Positions 53,140 through 64,000 of a DNA stretch of 64,000 bases are shown here, piece after piece; within the stretch, counting starts at the first letter, position 1; the number at the start of each line of letters is the position of its first letter. The notes under the pieces were generated by a model, which made no database searches, was not told the DNA's origin, and saw nothing but the letters and a program-made list of their open reading frames with translations. A program made the position numbers and the translations under genes. Source of the stretch: Ianthella basta (Eukaryota > Porifera > Demospongiae > Verongiida > Ianthellidae); assembly GCA_964019415.1 (NCBI GenBank), contig OZ025883.1, positions 2,332,086-2,396,085 on the forward strand, in the 5' to 3' direction.

Positions 53140-53833
53140 AATCCCGAACAGTGTATAGCTAGTGCAAACTCTGTTGAAATTGAATTTATAGTTTTAGGCC
53201 TTCATACTGCTCACTAGACCCAACTTTGCATCTCCACTTCCACTGACTCAATAACGAGGAGTTGGGTCTAGTGGTCCAGACCATGTTGGAAGGTGAGCTC
53301 CAAGAAGAGGGAGTGCCCATAATGCAGGAATGTCTGGTACTGGGCTCTAGAAAGAGGGACTTCTACGTATAATATATGACATTGCATGAAAGTACGTATT
53401 TTGGGCTCCTTAAACCATACAGGCGACAGTCACAGTGACATAGACCAATCACTAGCTAAGCGTATAGTCACCAAAGTATATGTTTGGTCCACATAGCTAA
53501 CTGCGCACATGTATGGTCTACAGATTGTGTTTTAGCATCAGGGAAAGTCCACATGCATATGCGTGAGCTCATGAAGTGGTGTAGCTAGCTAGCTGTCACT
53601 GAGCTGTCATATAATAATATTCCATAGCAACCCATGACTGCCACTTTTCATAGCTATCCTCTGCATGGTACCTAGTCACAAATAGCTATACATTGCATGC
53701 CTGCATTAGTGAGTATTGTGGTTTATCCATAACAAAAAAGAGGGAGTACCCAGACCGTCTTTTGGGAGGGCGGAGTCTGCGCGTGACCAAAATGGCGGTC
53801 AGGCTATGTGAGACTAACTTGTCTCTGCTGCAG

Positions 53834-53887
53834 ACGGTGGAGGTGTTTGAGCACACAATGGAGAACATTCAGGATGACCTCCAGTAG
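53834..53887 (+). pseudogene. mTOR kinase-domain fragment, unit 3
   Basis: TVEVFEHTMENIQDDLQ then stop, the counterpart of 34402-34455. It is preceded by a CTGCAG acceptor and by a MITE arm related to 6437-6517. Confidence 0.65.
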
Positions 53888-53991
53888 TCACAACCTGCGG
53901 CACTGTTTTGTGTATCACCAAAGGACACTGCAGTCACTGCGCGTGCTGTAGCTACATGTGCGTGCTGATTCAAAATTAAGTGCACTCATCA

Positions 53992-53999
53992 TGACGTCA
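53992..53999. promoter_or_regulatory. TGACGTCA palindrome before ROCO gene 3
   Basis: Same octamer and position as in units 1 and 2. The untranslated first exon ends at 54196 (donor GTAAGTCC, identical to unit 1). Confidence 0.5.
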
Positions 54000-54306
54000 T
54001 TCGCGCGCGTTGCCGGATATGGGTGTGCCGGATCGTTTCGTTGTAGTCTCGTTACCACGCCCCACAAATCCAAGAGTTTTGTGAAGTTTGTTCGAGTTGT
54101 TCCGTTATTCAGAGTCAGTGCTAGAGCTAGAGTCATAGTCGAGAGTCTTTCTCTATCCGCTGGGCAGCCCCAGGCCTGCCAGGTGGCTTAGTGGAGGTAA
54201 GTCCTTTTGCAAGTGGTTTGTGTGGAGTGGCTTGTTTGCTGTTTAGGAAGCGTTCAACTGTGCATATCTAGCTACAGTTCACTAGTTTGCCAATGTCAAA
54301 TCATAG

Positions 54307-55228
54307 AGTAGCGTGGGGTATTTCCGGTCACATAAGACCAGGGCAAGACGGGACTTTGACGTGCTACTATCCCGCCTTGAAGGAAGACAGGGTACTACTG
54401 TGCGCGACACAGAGACGAATGAGGCTCTTGCTGCTACTAGCGCAGAGAAACTCTGATCCAATCACAGCACTCTCACGGAGGATGTTTCTGGTTGCAAGCG
54501 GGTGTTTCCGGACGAGTGTAGAATAGTCCTAGGAGAGTAGTGCGAAGTAGCGGACTGCATCTTTTACGGTGTCCACAGATGTCTACTGTGCTCTTGGTAT
54601 TAACACAAGCTACCAATAGCACAGAGGTGGCAGGTAGAGACCATGCTCTTTGAGGGGTACTTGTACAATGCAGTGGAGCTATTCCTTGCATTCAGTGTAC
54701 TCTGCCCATGCTGAACAGTCATGTCTTTCCGCATAGACACTATCCCACTCTGGACGCTTTGTTTTAGGCTTCTGCTTTTGCAAGTTCACATAGTTTGTGA
54801 AGGAAAATGAAGCATGCATGCATGCATGTGGTAATACCCTCGACTGGTTCATGTGTTCAAGTGCCTGGGTGGTTATCCAGGAATGGGATGTTTCAGCAAG
54901 TGCAGAATTTGGTGCTGTGTTAAGCATAGGTAGTACTGCAAATTAATGCATTAAATGGCCAATGGCAATACTGAGTAGTTGCGCTAGCTGCTTCCATTAC
55001 AAGGGTATTTCTTAGGAGTTTCAGATTTGCAGTGCAACAGTTACACCACAAATCACTTATAAGGATCTACCACTGGTAAGTTATGTTGCAGGCTGACCGC
55101 TTAGCATGTGAAATGCAGCAAGTGTATAGCTACTCATAACCAGAGTTTGGAGTTTCGTGCTGTGTCGATGCACAATTTACATCCGCAAGTCCGGTAATAG
55201 CCTCAGACCGGAAATACCCCATGCTACT
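54307..55228. mobile_element. 922 bp non-autonomous element with 23 bp inverted ends
   Basis: AGTAGCGTGGGGTATTTCC plus GGTC at 54307-54329 and its inverted copy at 55206-55228 differ at one base. The first intron of ROCO gene 1 shows the site without it (34800-34830). No transposase seen. Confidence 0.8.
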
Positions 55229-56253
55229 TTAATTAGCTAAGTCCCGTAATTTCTATAGCTGCTTCAATTGCGCATTTTGCTACAAACCTTTCCCCATCTT
55301 TCATGCAGGTCTCCCTCTCTTCACCTTTTAGCTAAATAGTACCTGGCCACGGCCCAGACGGCCCAGTCTCTTGTACCAGCTCAGCCAACTAACAACTTCC
55401 TGCGCACACTCTTCCAGCAGAAGTGGCACTGTGTTCCTTCAGCACCCGGTTAACAGTTGTCAGCAGGTCTTGATTGAAGTTTGTACTGTTTGTTCCACCA
55501 TCATCAGCAGCGCCGTCCAGCTGAACACCTCTACACTCCTCCCTCCTTAACACTTCACCTCCTCCGCAATCAACACATCCAACTCGATCACACCTCTACG
55601 GCACAGTCTCACGTGAGTAGCCTTCCACGTCCAACTGGCTCCTCGGCGTATTCACTCCACCAACACTTGCTGTTTCTCCAACACCCCATCCATTAGCGCC
55701 GTCTGGTTTCTATTCGTTCACTGTCCTGCTCAACACCTCTACACTCCTCTCTTCCTCCCTAGCGTCTCACCTCCTCCTCCGACTACCAACAGCTACAACT
55801 CTCTGCTCCTTCCTCGCGCAACAGACGACAGTAGCTGCCAACATCTCTGTACTCCTCCCTCCCTAGCGCCTCAGCCCAGCACCTCTCCATTTGGTGAGTG
55901 CTCTTATCCTGTATTGCAGTAGTGCATCCAACACACATGGTGCTGTAAGTGGGTGAACCTGTGCCCAACTAAGAGCTTTGAAGGGTAGCTAGTACCCTGC
56001 ATGTGAAGGCTGTATTCAAGGTGGATGTAACAGGGGCTACTATAGTCTTGCGCGCAGCCGTTCCTGTGTTTCTTTGGGGGGTTGGGGGGGGGGGGGGGGG
56101 TGAAGGAATGTGTGATGACTTTCGCCAGGTACTTGTGGCACGTTGGAATGCAATTATTGTGTGACGTCATAGCGCATACTGTAAGAAAAGTGCCTTTCTT
56201 ATGTGTTTCAAAAAAGGGATGGTGTATAGTTGTGTTTCGTGCAGTTGACTTAG
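55229..56253 (+). other. Leader sequence of ROCO gene 3
   Basis: Continues the unit-1-like leader: acceptor near 55353 (CTAAATAG), then a CTCC-rich block (55490-55880) matching 35000-35290. A donor-like GGTGAGTG at 55894 and a long poly-G run at about 56080-56101 follow. In unit 1 the coding exon follows directly; here about 1.2 kb has been added. Confidence 0.45.
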
Positions 56254-56645
56254 TCAGAATGGATGTCTGTTTGCTCTGTCAGTGTATGCTGAAGAGCACA
56301 GACCAGCGCAGATCTGGTCAGCTGTGATATCATCGCCAGTGTCTCCAACGTAAACTGCGTGGACGTTCCTTTCCGTCATAGCCCTCACCTGATCTCTCAT
56401 TATCGCTACGAGAGGGCTTACCACGATTGCGATGGATAAGCCTGACAGGCAGCGTACCTTGTCAAACACTCCTGGCAGTAGACTGTAACAAAGGGACTTG
56501 CTGCTCTCTGTGGGGAGACTTACGAAAAATCACTCCCATGTACGAAATTCATGCAAGATCACCTCTTCCTGCTTCGGTCAAAGCTTCGTGTAGCCCATCT
56601 GACGACTGGCTACCTTCGCAAGCACTGTCTTCAGCTCCATCGCAA
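56254..56645 (-). pseudogene. RecQ-like helicase N-terminal fragment
   Basis: On the minus strand: MELKTVLAKVASRQ, stops, FVSLPT, KSLCYSLLPGVFDKVR, then SIAIVVSPLVAIMRDQVRAM and RNVHAVYVGD. This is motif 0 to Ib of RecQ-type DEAD/H helicases. The Walker A stretch reads PTESSKS where PTGxGKS is expected, and there are two stops. It lies in the first intron of ROCO gene 3. Similar RecQ-like fragments are common in sponge and cnidarian genomes in my recollection, probably spread by transposition. Confidence 0.6.
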
Positions 56646-57066
56646 CAACCATAGATCCTTTAATACAGCGTAGTTGGGACACATAAGACTATTGTAATCA
56701 ATCCCAGATTACAGGTGTGACATGGCCATGAGTACCTGGCGAAAGTCACCAGACCCAATTTCTCCGCAATTGTGCAATAGCAGAAATAGGGGCTCACGAA
56801 ACTAGGGCTACTATTGGCCTCAGGCCCCTCCTACCTTAGCCTATTGGTATAGATGGAGCAAGATGGCTTGTAGCACATGTTGAGTCATTTGGAGTCATTA
56901 GCAGTAAATTGTAGCCAGTTCTAGTAATGAGCTGTATTGTTTAGTAGTCGGGCATTTTGGGAGGCATTTTGTCTCTCTGTGTGTGAAGTTATTCGTCCAA
57001 CAAGTGGTACATTGTGTCTTCTATAGGTCACACCTTCACTTGTATTTCTGTTAGAGAGATTTGGAG

Positions 57067-60000
57067 ATGGCTCTTTGGTGGGCTTGTAAAGATGGTAACT
57101 TGAAGGAAGTGAGACGGTTAATTAAAGAGGGCCATATTGTGAACACCAGAGGTGAGTATGGCACAACACCTTTAATAAAGGCAGCTAGGAGGGGTCATGA
57201 CCAAGTGGTGGAGGAGCTCATCAGAGCAGGTGCTCATGTGAATGTAAAGGACAAGTATCAACAAACTGCCCTTTACTATGCCAGCTGGTGGGGTCATTTG
57301 AGTGTTGTAAAAACACTGTGTGCAGCTGGTGCAGACACCAATGTACAAGATCAAGAGGGAGTGACCCCTTTGATGTGTGCAGCTATTAGGGGTAGGGATG
57401 AAATAGTGTGTGAACTGATTAGAGCAGGTGCTAGTGTGAATGTTGTCACTACCAGTGACTGCTGGGGGTGTGGGGGGCTAACTGTTGGCTCAACAGCCCT
57501 GCATTTTGCTGCTGCTAACGATCACACTGAATGTGGGGTTGTCCTTGTGGAGGCAGGAGCGGATATGACAGTAAGGAACAAGGCATCCAAATCTCCCCTG
57601 GACCTAGCATCAAATGACTTCCAACAAACAATTCGACAGGCACAGTCTTTCTCTACCAAGCGCATTGTAGCAGTAATTGGCAATGCTGAACACGGCAAGA
57701 GTACACTGATAGCAGCTCTGCAAGTTGAAGACAAAAGCATTTTCAAGTGGTTCACCAACTGGTTCACACAAGTGGAGGACATCAGACAACGCACAGCTGG
57801 AATTGAAGCAGTCCAGTTCTCCAGTCGTAAGTATGGACAGACATTGTTCTATGACTTTGCCGGTCAGGCTGTTTACCACGGCCCTCATCAGTCCTTCCTG
57901 GAGGCCATCCTGAGCAAGCCAGGAGTGTCAGTGACCCTGTTACTTTTGGTAAAGGCAACTGATGATGAAGCCATCATCACACAACAGATCATTCATTGGC
58001 TGCAACCTCTAGCTCTTACGTCAGCCCCATCCACTCCACAAGTGATCCTTGTTGGCAGTTTCCTGGACCAAGTAAAGTCCAAAGAGGAAGCTGCCAAGAA
58101 GCTGCTACAATGCACTCAGTCGTTGCCAGATTTACCTTTCAATGTCCAGGGTCCCTGTCTCCTGGACTGCCGCAAGCCTGAATCTGAGGGTATCAATCAG
58201 ATTTGTAGCTTCTTTGAAAAGAATCACCCACTACAGTTAAACTCTGGCACTCTCTCATATAACCTTATCTGGGTCCTAGCACAATTGAGGAAAGCATTCT
58301 GTGTTCCAGCCATCCCATTCAAGACGTTCGAGTCATGGGTGCAGAAAAATGCGAAAACCCTTTTTTGGCATTCACCCTCACCTGAGGAGGTGTGTCGTGA
58401 CCTAACAGCAGTTGGTCACGCCCTCTTTCTCCCCAAAAAGCATGACCTCTCCAAAAGTTGTCTCATTGTGGATCTCCAAGCTGTTCTCCACAATGTGTAT
58501 GGCACCCTGTTCAGTGGGTCGCAGGGCAAGGTCAACCAGTTTGGTCTCCTCCACTACAGTCAGCTGGCCGAGCTGTTTCCCAAGTTGGACCCGACAATGA
58601 TCCAAGAGGTCCTTATCAACCTCAATTTCTGCATCCAGGTCAATTCAAGGATCCTGCGAGAAGACCTTGTGAAGCTAACTGCTGGCACTGAGGGAGAGGG
58701 ATGGCTGTACTTCCCTGCTCTGGTGTCAGCCCAACCTCCTGAGCTCTTCCCCAAGGATGCCGACCCACACCACCTCCAGTGGGTGTGCTGGCAACTGAGG
58801 ACGGAGGAGAAGCACTTCATCTCTGCCCATCTCATTCAATCCATCATCCTCCGTCTTGCATCCAGTCACGTGTTCTTTCACGAGTTACCCAGTGAGAGAG
58901 AACACTGCTGCAATGTTTGGTTGAATGGCCTTTCCTGGAGATCCACCAAAGGTGTGGACATAGCGGTCCAAGTAAATGACAACAGTGTGGTCCAGGTTGT
59001 TGGACGCAGCAAGGCAGGACCAGAGAAGCTTCTCCAATACGTGTCAACCATTGTCCAAGATGTCATCAAGACAACTATCCAGCTGTCAATGAAGCTGAAG
59101 GCCACATCCTACATTGTCCACCCGTGCACACCCGCTATGATGGAGGACACCAAAGCCCCTCCCCCTGACTCCTTGTATCCTGTTTTGAGTATTGTACATA
59201 GCATCAGTGATGGAGACGACCATGTTCTATCCCGGCAACATGTTGGCCGTCTTCCCAACCAGATGAGTCTCAAAGAGTTGTTTGGAGGCTGGTCTCCTCC
59301 TCTGTCTGTTGTACAAGTCATGGACTTTAAGAGGGAGCCACAGAGTGGTGAGTGTGTGTATCCTCTCCCTGTTTGATGGAAGCAATTCCTTCAGTGTACC
59401 TTCTTATTGTACCCTCATATATATTCAATGGCCACTCATTCAACAAGTATGATGTGGTGTTGACTAGCCTAAAGGTTGGACACTTGCTTCCTCCTCCTTT
59501 GTACCTGCAGCTCCACTCTCTTCAGATCTGCCCTCAGTACCGTCATCCTCCAGCTCCCAAAGGGGAGCTACTATTGCTGACAAGGGACCCTCCCCAGAGA
59601 TGGAGGCACTGCCTACAACACAGCAAGGTATGCTTCATGCAGTGTCACTACACAGTAGTGCACCTCACAGTATACTGAGTGTGGGAGGTGTGTTCCTACT
59701 GTCTCTGATGGAGTCTCATGCAATCCACTAGCCCCAAGTGTCATGTGGTGACCCATTAGTGCACAGAGGAGGTTTAGTGTGTGGCTCAGTTAGCCAGTGA
59801 CATTCAGACTTCGTGGTAATGCTAATTGGGGAACAGGGAATTCCCCCTTCCACAGCTTAGCTGATGGTCAGGTTTGTATACAGGTACGTACTTTCCCTGA
59901 TGTTGCAGCATAACGCTGAAACCTGTCAGTGACAGTCACATGGACTAATCAATAAGCATAGTTTTATGACTCTACGTGTAGTGATTAGTCCACATCACAC

Positions 60001-60833
60001 AGCTTCAATGCTTCATGCAGTGTCACTACACATTAGTTAACAGTGTTCCGAGTTTGGGAGGGACTATTAGATGTACTTGTGTGTGTGTGTACAGTATATC
60101 ATGGACTGCTGTGGATGTTTCCTTTGTATCCTTGCTTTATCCTACAGGAGCAGCCTCCTCAAGAGATCAGGAACGCAGAATTGTGCTCTGTCAGCCAGTG
60201 CACTTTGTGGGTAAGTCTCTCCATCCTCAGCATGGGTCTATGAGGGCATGTGGCTACCTCACTGTGAGGGCACCCCATGGGGTGGATTTGGGGTGGGCTG
60301 GCAGAAACAGGACGTGTGTGTGTGTGTGTGTGTGTGTGTAGAGTATTGCACTCTATTGCCATTTACCTCTTTTTGTCATACCCAATCCCTCCCCCCCTTT
60401 CCTCCCCCACTCAGGTCACAGGCAGTGTGTCATGCTGTTCAGAAGGTTTGTGAGCCGGAATGCAGCAGGCAGGGGGCGGGCAGTGCTAGAGGGGGTGGGG
60501 CTAGCCTCTGAAGCCATTAGGATGTGTTACTCCAACTCACTCCATGACGAGGAAGAGGCTGTGCAGTCGGGCCTGAACAGGTGGAAGGACGGTGAAGGGG
60601 TCACTCCAGCCACGTGGAATGTGCTATTTGAAGCAATGGACTATGCTGGTATTGCTGTACAGCACATCACATCACTGGAGGAGGAAGTCCTCAAAGGTAC
60701 AGTCCACAGTCAGCTGGTCAACTGAGCATGTTTTGTTTGCTGTAACTAAAGTTTGGACACTTGCTTCCTCTGAATGTTGAGCACTTCCTACTCCTTTGTA
60801 CCTGCAGCTCCACTCTCTTCAGACCTGCCCTGA
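57067..60833 (+). CDS. ROCO gene 3: intact ANK-Roc-COR-Death protein
   Basis: Exons 57067-59347, 59511-59627 (linker), 60148-60210 (Death leader), 60415-60696 (Death), 60808-60833 (stop TGA) join in phase to 922 residues. ANK repeats span residues 1-195; Roc P-loop GNAEHGKST 205-213, G3 DFAGQ 263-267, G4 position SFLD 331-334; COR about 440-565 (VGHALFLPK, LFSGSQGKVN, LYFPALV); a conserved post-COR region runs to 760. The Death exon reads GRAVLEGVGLASEAI, LNRWKDGEGVTPATW, YAGIAVQHITSLEEEV. The final stop is a TCA to TGA change in what is a linker elsewhere, so the Death domain becomes C-terminal. Inferred role: cytosolic receptor in which ankyrin sensing controls a Roc-COR switch and the Death domain recruits adaptors, comparable in plan to NLRs and DAPK1. 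Upstream are a CRE octamer and an untranslated first exon. The only ROCO copy here without a coding lesion. Confidence 0.85.
60313..60339. repeat. (TG)n microsatellite
   Basis: About 13 TG units in the intron between the Death leader and Death exons of ROCO gene 3. Confidence 0.9.
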
Positions 60834-62303
60834 GTACCGTCCTGGCTGTACCTGCTCTGGTCCTACCCACTACGCAGATGGAGACACCCACTTCCACATT
60901 GACTCCACCCCCACCTTACAAGCAGTGAAGCTGTTCATTGTATTCAGTACAAAACTCACAGAACATTGCTTTACAGTGTTACACTTGTAGGGTATAATCT
61001 TATTTTTTGTGTATTTTTGCTTAATGATATTCATGTCCGAGCCCCAATCAGCTGTAAAGTGGTCCACGTGTCACGTGTGCATGAGCAGCACAGCAAGGTA
61101 TGCTCCATACAGTGTCACTACACACGAGTGCACCTCACAGTGTACCAAGTGTGCAGGTGTGTCCCTACGTATACTGTCTCGCTGATGGAGTCTCATTCAA
61201 TCCACTAACCCCAAGTGTCATGTGGTGACCCCTTAGTGCACAGAGGAGGTTTAGTGTGTGGCTCAGCTAGCAGTGGACATTCAGATTTTGTGCTAATCCT
61301 AATTGGGAAATGGGAATTCCCCTTCAGCTGCTTACCATGTTATAAGGTTTGTGTGTCTTCCCTTTCCATGCAGCTGTACAAGTTCTCAATGACTTTCGGG
61401 ACCAGTTCATTGTGGAAATGGATGCTAACGCTGTCGTTTTGGAACTTCTACACAACAATATCATTGATAGAGGTGACCAGAGGACAATCACGGCAAACAC
61501 TAATCCAACACAGCAGAATCAGTTTCTTCATTTGATATTGAAGGAGAAGTGCATTGAGGATGTCTTTGAGACCTTCTGTGATATCATCACTGCAGTAAAG
61601 GGCAACCCAAAAATGAAAACTTTGGGTGAATCTATGAGGAGGAGACTGGAGACAGGTGGTATATGTGTGTGGGGAGGAGACTGTGTGCATGGGTGCATGT
61701 GGTTGTGTCTGTGTATGGGAATGTTGTGTGCAGTGTGCATGGATGTGTCTGTTGAAAGAGGTGTATGTGTGAATGTGTACTTGAAGGGGTTGGAGCATCA
61801 CACTAGTGAGTGGTTCCTATAACCTACTCTGGTCCCACCCCCTTCTCAGATGGACACACCCAATTCACTATTGACTCCACCCCCACCTTGCAGCCATCAG
61901 GAAATTTGTTGTCCGTGAAGTTGCTGAGCACTGGATCCTGATAGCCGTCTACCTTGGTTTTGAGTCCTCTGCTATCATGATGACCAAGACTGACCAAAGT
62001 GAGCATGCTTGCACAGCAATGTTTGAGTGGTGGTTGTCATGGGAACTAGGAACAGAGGAGAAGGATCGGACTTGGCAAACTGTGTTGTCAGCAGTAGAGT
62101 ACGCTGGACCAAGGCCTTCTCACAGCAACTCAAGACAGAGCTGTTCAGTCTCCAATGATTTGACCCCATGCAGCAGTACAGAACTCGCAATACATTGTAA
62201 CTATACATACACAGTACTAGTATATTGTGTTGGTGTGTTCACTGTATCTGTATTGTATATAATGTTTTGTAAAATTTTTGTTGCCAACTGTCCTCAAAAA
62301 TAA
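60834..62303 (+). pseudogene. Left-over CARD and second Death exons after ROCO gene 3
   Basis: After the TGA at 60831, the unit still holds a shortened linker fused to a tail exon (about 60877: GDTHFHIDSTPTLQAVK), a complete CARD exon 61374-61655 (AVQVLNDFRDQFIVEMDANA; 282 nt, phase 1-1) and a tail exon from 61850. In the tail exon one lost base near 61892 separates the start (FTIDSTPTLQ) from a second Death-like domain in another frame, 61893-62303 (AIRKFVVREVAEHWILIAVY, later FEWWLSWELGTEEKDRTWQT). The CARD exon could be used by alternative splicing past the TGA-bearing exon. The last domain suggests the ancestral gene ended in a Death domain, of which genes 0 and 1 keep only the stub SQAMKP or SQARKP. 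Confidence 0.65.
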
Positions 62304-62455
62304 TATTCATGATCCGCCATGCAAGCAAGATGCATGCTAATATTATTCGTCACGTGCATGCTACATTGCATTAAATTCTGCACAACTGCGAAGTATTACG
62401 TGCTCGAGGACTGGATTGAGAGGATCGAGCCTTTGGGCAAAAGCTGGACTAATTT
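62304..62455. other. Junction between ROCO array and right direct repeat
   Basis: No gene seen. The right direct repeat begins at GTAATTTGC, 62456. Confidence 0.4.
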
Positions 62456-64000
62456 GTAATTTGCAATTAGTGAGTTATTATTATGCATTATTTTCAATGA
62501 GGGTCTTGTAGTTGCATGTAGGGGAGGGAGCCTAACTCTCTGTTCAGGGGTCGGATTCCTTGTGGATCACCCAGGACTCCAGGAGGCACCATCTGGAGGT
62601 GTGGGAACGGGTGGTGATAATTAACATGTGCCTCTTCCCATTGGATGGGGTGTCCGTAGAGTTAGAGTGCTCTGCTTGGGCTGAGGTGGCTATGTCACTG
62701 TAGCGTACTGACCTTTGGTCTTCCTTGATTCGTTGGGCTAAACTTCTGTTATACTTTTTATCCTATATGTAAGCTCTCAGCAATTTGTGCAAGGAATACA
62801 TGCAGTAGATGAGACACAAGAATCTAAGATCTAGAGTTGCTGTAGTGTAATGTGGTAGAGGCTCATGCTACGTTGTCTAGCAGGTTTATGAGGCATTGAT
62901 GAGCGTTCATGTAGCTAAAAAAGATGGTTCGAGTAAAACATTTCAACCACGAGGGTCTTCATCAGTTTTGTAACTGATGAAGAACCCCTAGATCACCGAG
63001 TAATAACTCTACAGTTAAATTGACTCCACCGAACATGTACAGTGAATGCATTAGTGGTGCTTGTGGCCAGTAAACGAGTCAAAAGAGAGTATAAAATGAG
63101 GGATAACATTTTCTGCAGAGAGCAAAGCACAACAACGTACAGACACCGGCAAAGACCAGTTTAGACAGTTTTAAAGATCAGTTGACAGAGCTGCAAAGAA
63201 CCAAGCAAGAGCAAGAATGGCCATTAGCCGTCACTGGAACCTCGCCTTCTCCCTGTGGGCAGCTGTCTCCTTCATTGCACTGCTCACTATTAGCCCTACC
63301 AACGCTGCACAATGCCGCCATTTGCATTGGAAGCTGTTCAGAACAGCATGAAGTCTCTTGGTGAGAACGTAGCACGTGGATCCATGTGTGGGGTCAAGAA
63401 GACAAACCCAGCAAAGAGAAGCCAGAAATAGGTAAATCAATGTGGATCAGTGAGGCAGATTTGATGAAGGCGTGGAATGCCTGGAAGGCTGAACTCAATA
63501 CTAAGACCAGTGCAACTTGTGCAAAGACCAGTGAAGGGTACAGAGACTGTGTTTCTAAAGCCAAACTTGGGGGAGTGACTCAGCTGTACAAGTGCACTAA
63601 GGTAGTAAATAATGAGTGCACAGAACATGATGGACCATTTGATGTGGTTGCTGCAAGGTTTGATTATGCATTCAAGAAAGTCGGTTCCAAGAGCCAGTGG
63701 ATCGTGAACACAGCCTGGCCATCTCAAACTTCTAACTGTCTTTAGTAGAGCATCGCACATCAAGACAAGTTTAAAACTGAGTAGTATTATCAGTACGTCA
63801 AGCAGGATAATATAGGCAATATGTACGTTTATCAGCAACAGCTAACATCATAGATTCAATCATCTTGGTAGCCCTATGTGTAGCCATACATTGCTCACAG
63901 TTGCATTCATTTAGTCTACTTTACCGCACAATATCCACTTTACTTTATTGTATTCTGCTGGAATCTAGTTATTCAATTAGTATACAGTAATTGAATATGG
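62456..64000. repeat. Long direct repeat, right copy
   Basis: Near-identical to 22755-24299; continues past the window end. Differences noticed: A for G near 62855, A for G near 62921, C for T near 62997, T for C near 63949. Confidence 0.9.
63217..63745 (+). pseudogene. Secreted six-cysteine protein, copy 3 (frameshifted)
   Basis: Identical to copy 2 over the coding stretch, including the 5 nt gain and 13 nt loss that split signal peptide and mature part into different frames. The open 119-codon part is 63386-63745. It arose by duplication of copy 2 after the lesions; TATA at 63090-63096. Confidence 0.7.

Overview
The window is nuclear DNA of an early-branching animal, most likely a marine sponge. 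It has phase-consistent GT-AG introns, metazoan genes (a BEN-domain protein, a FAM149B1 relative, a TPRG1-like protein, mTOR debris), long CA/TG microsatellites and many degraded transposons. The sponge assignment is inferred from ANK-Roc-COR proteins joined to CARD, Death and ZU5 modules. No bacterial operons, rRNA or CRISPR were seen.

Layout. 1-13 kb holds three ordinary genes: an intronless HTH/coiled-coil/BEN gene on the minus strand (1515-2861), a nine-exon FAM149B1-like ciliary gene on the minus strand (3305-7293; 5' end not found), and a four-exon TPRG1-like gene on the plus strand (8604-13101). 11.5-24.5 kb is a head-to-tail tandem duplication (copy 1 about 11473-16778, copy 2 about 16779-24536). 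Copy 2 has lost the TPRG1-like exons and gained a 3.2 kb 5'-truncated LINE with a visible 11 bp target-site duplication. The duplicated unit carries a small secreted six-cysteine protein: intact in copy 1, frameshifted in copy 2, and repeated again with the same lesions at the right edge. 25.2-26.1 kb is a single-exon two-domain GNAT acetyltransferase.

27-62.3 kb is the main feature: a tandem array of ROCO genes resembling innate-immune receptors. Three units of about 10 kb follow the 3' remnant of an earlier one. Each unit contains broken exon fragments of other genes (an ODAD1/CCDC63-like gene and, in scrambled order, mTOR), then a promoter region with a TGACGTCA palindrome and an untranslated first exon, then a large exon encoding ankyrin repeats, a Roc GTPase and COR. 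Small exons follow in which 99-117 nt linkers alternate with effector exons. Every one of these exons starts and ends in phase 1, and all CARD and Death exons are exactly 282 nt. The third unit (57067-60833) reads through as an intact ANK-Roc-COR-Death protein of about 922 residues. The first is frameshifted by 4 bp but has two CARD exons. The second has lost its ankyrin repeats but has CARD and Death exons and ends in a pogo-like transposon.

The array lies between two direct repeats of at least 1.5 kb (22755-24299 and 62456-64000) that differ at only a few bases. Mobile DNA includes two LINE/RT fossils, a third LINE tail, a pogo/Tigger copy, several elements with terminal inverted repeats, a RecQ-like helicase fragment and hammerhead-like hairpins of the kind reported in Penelope-like elements.
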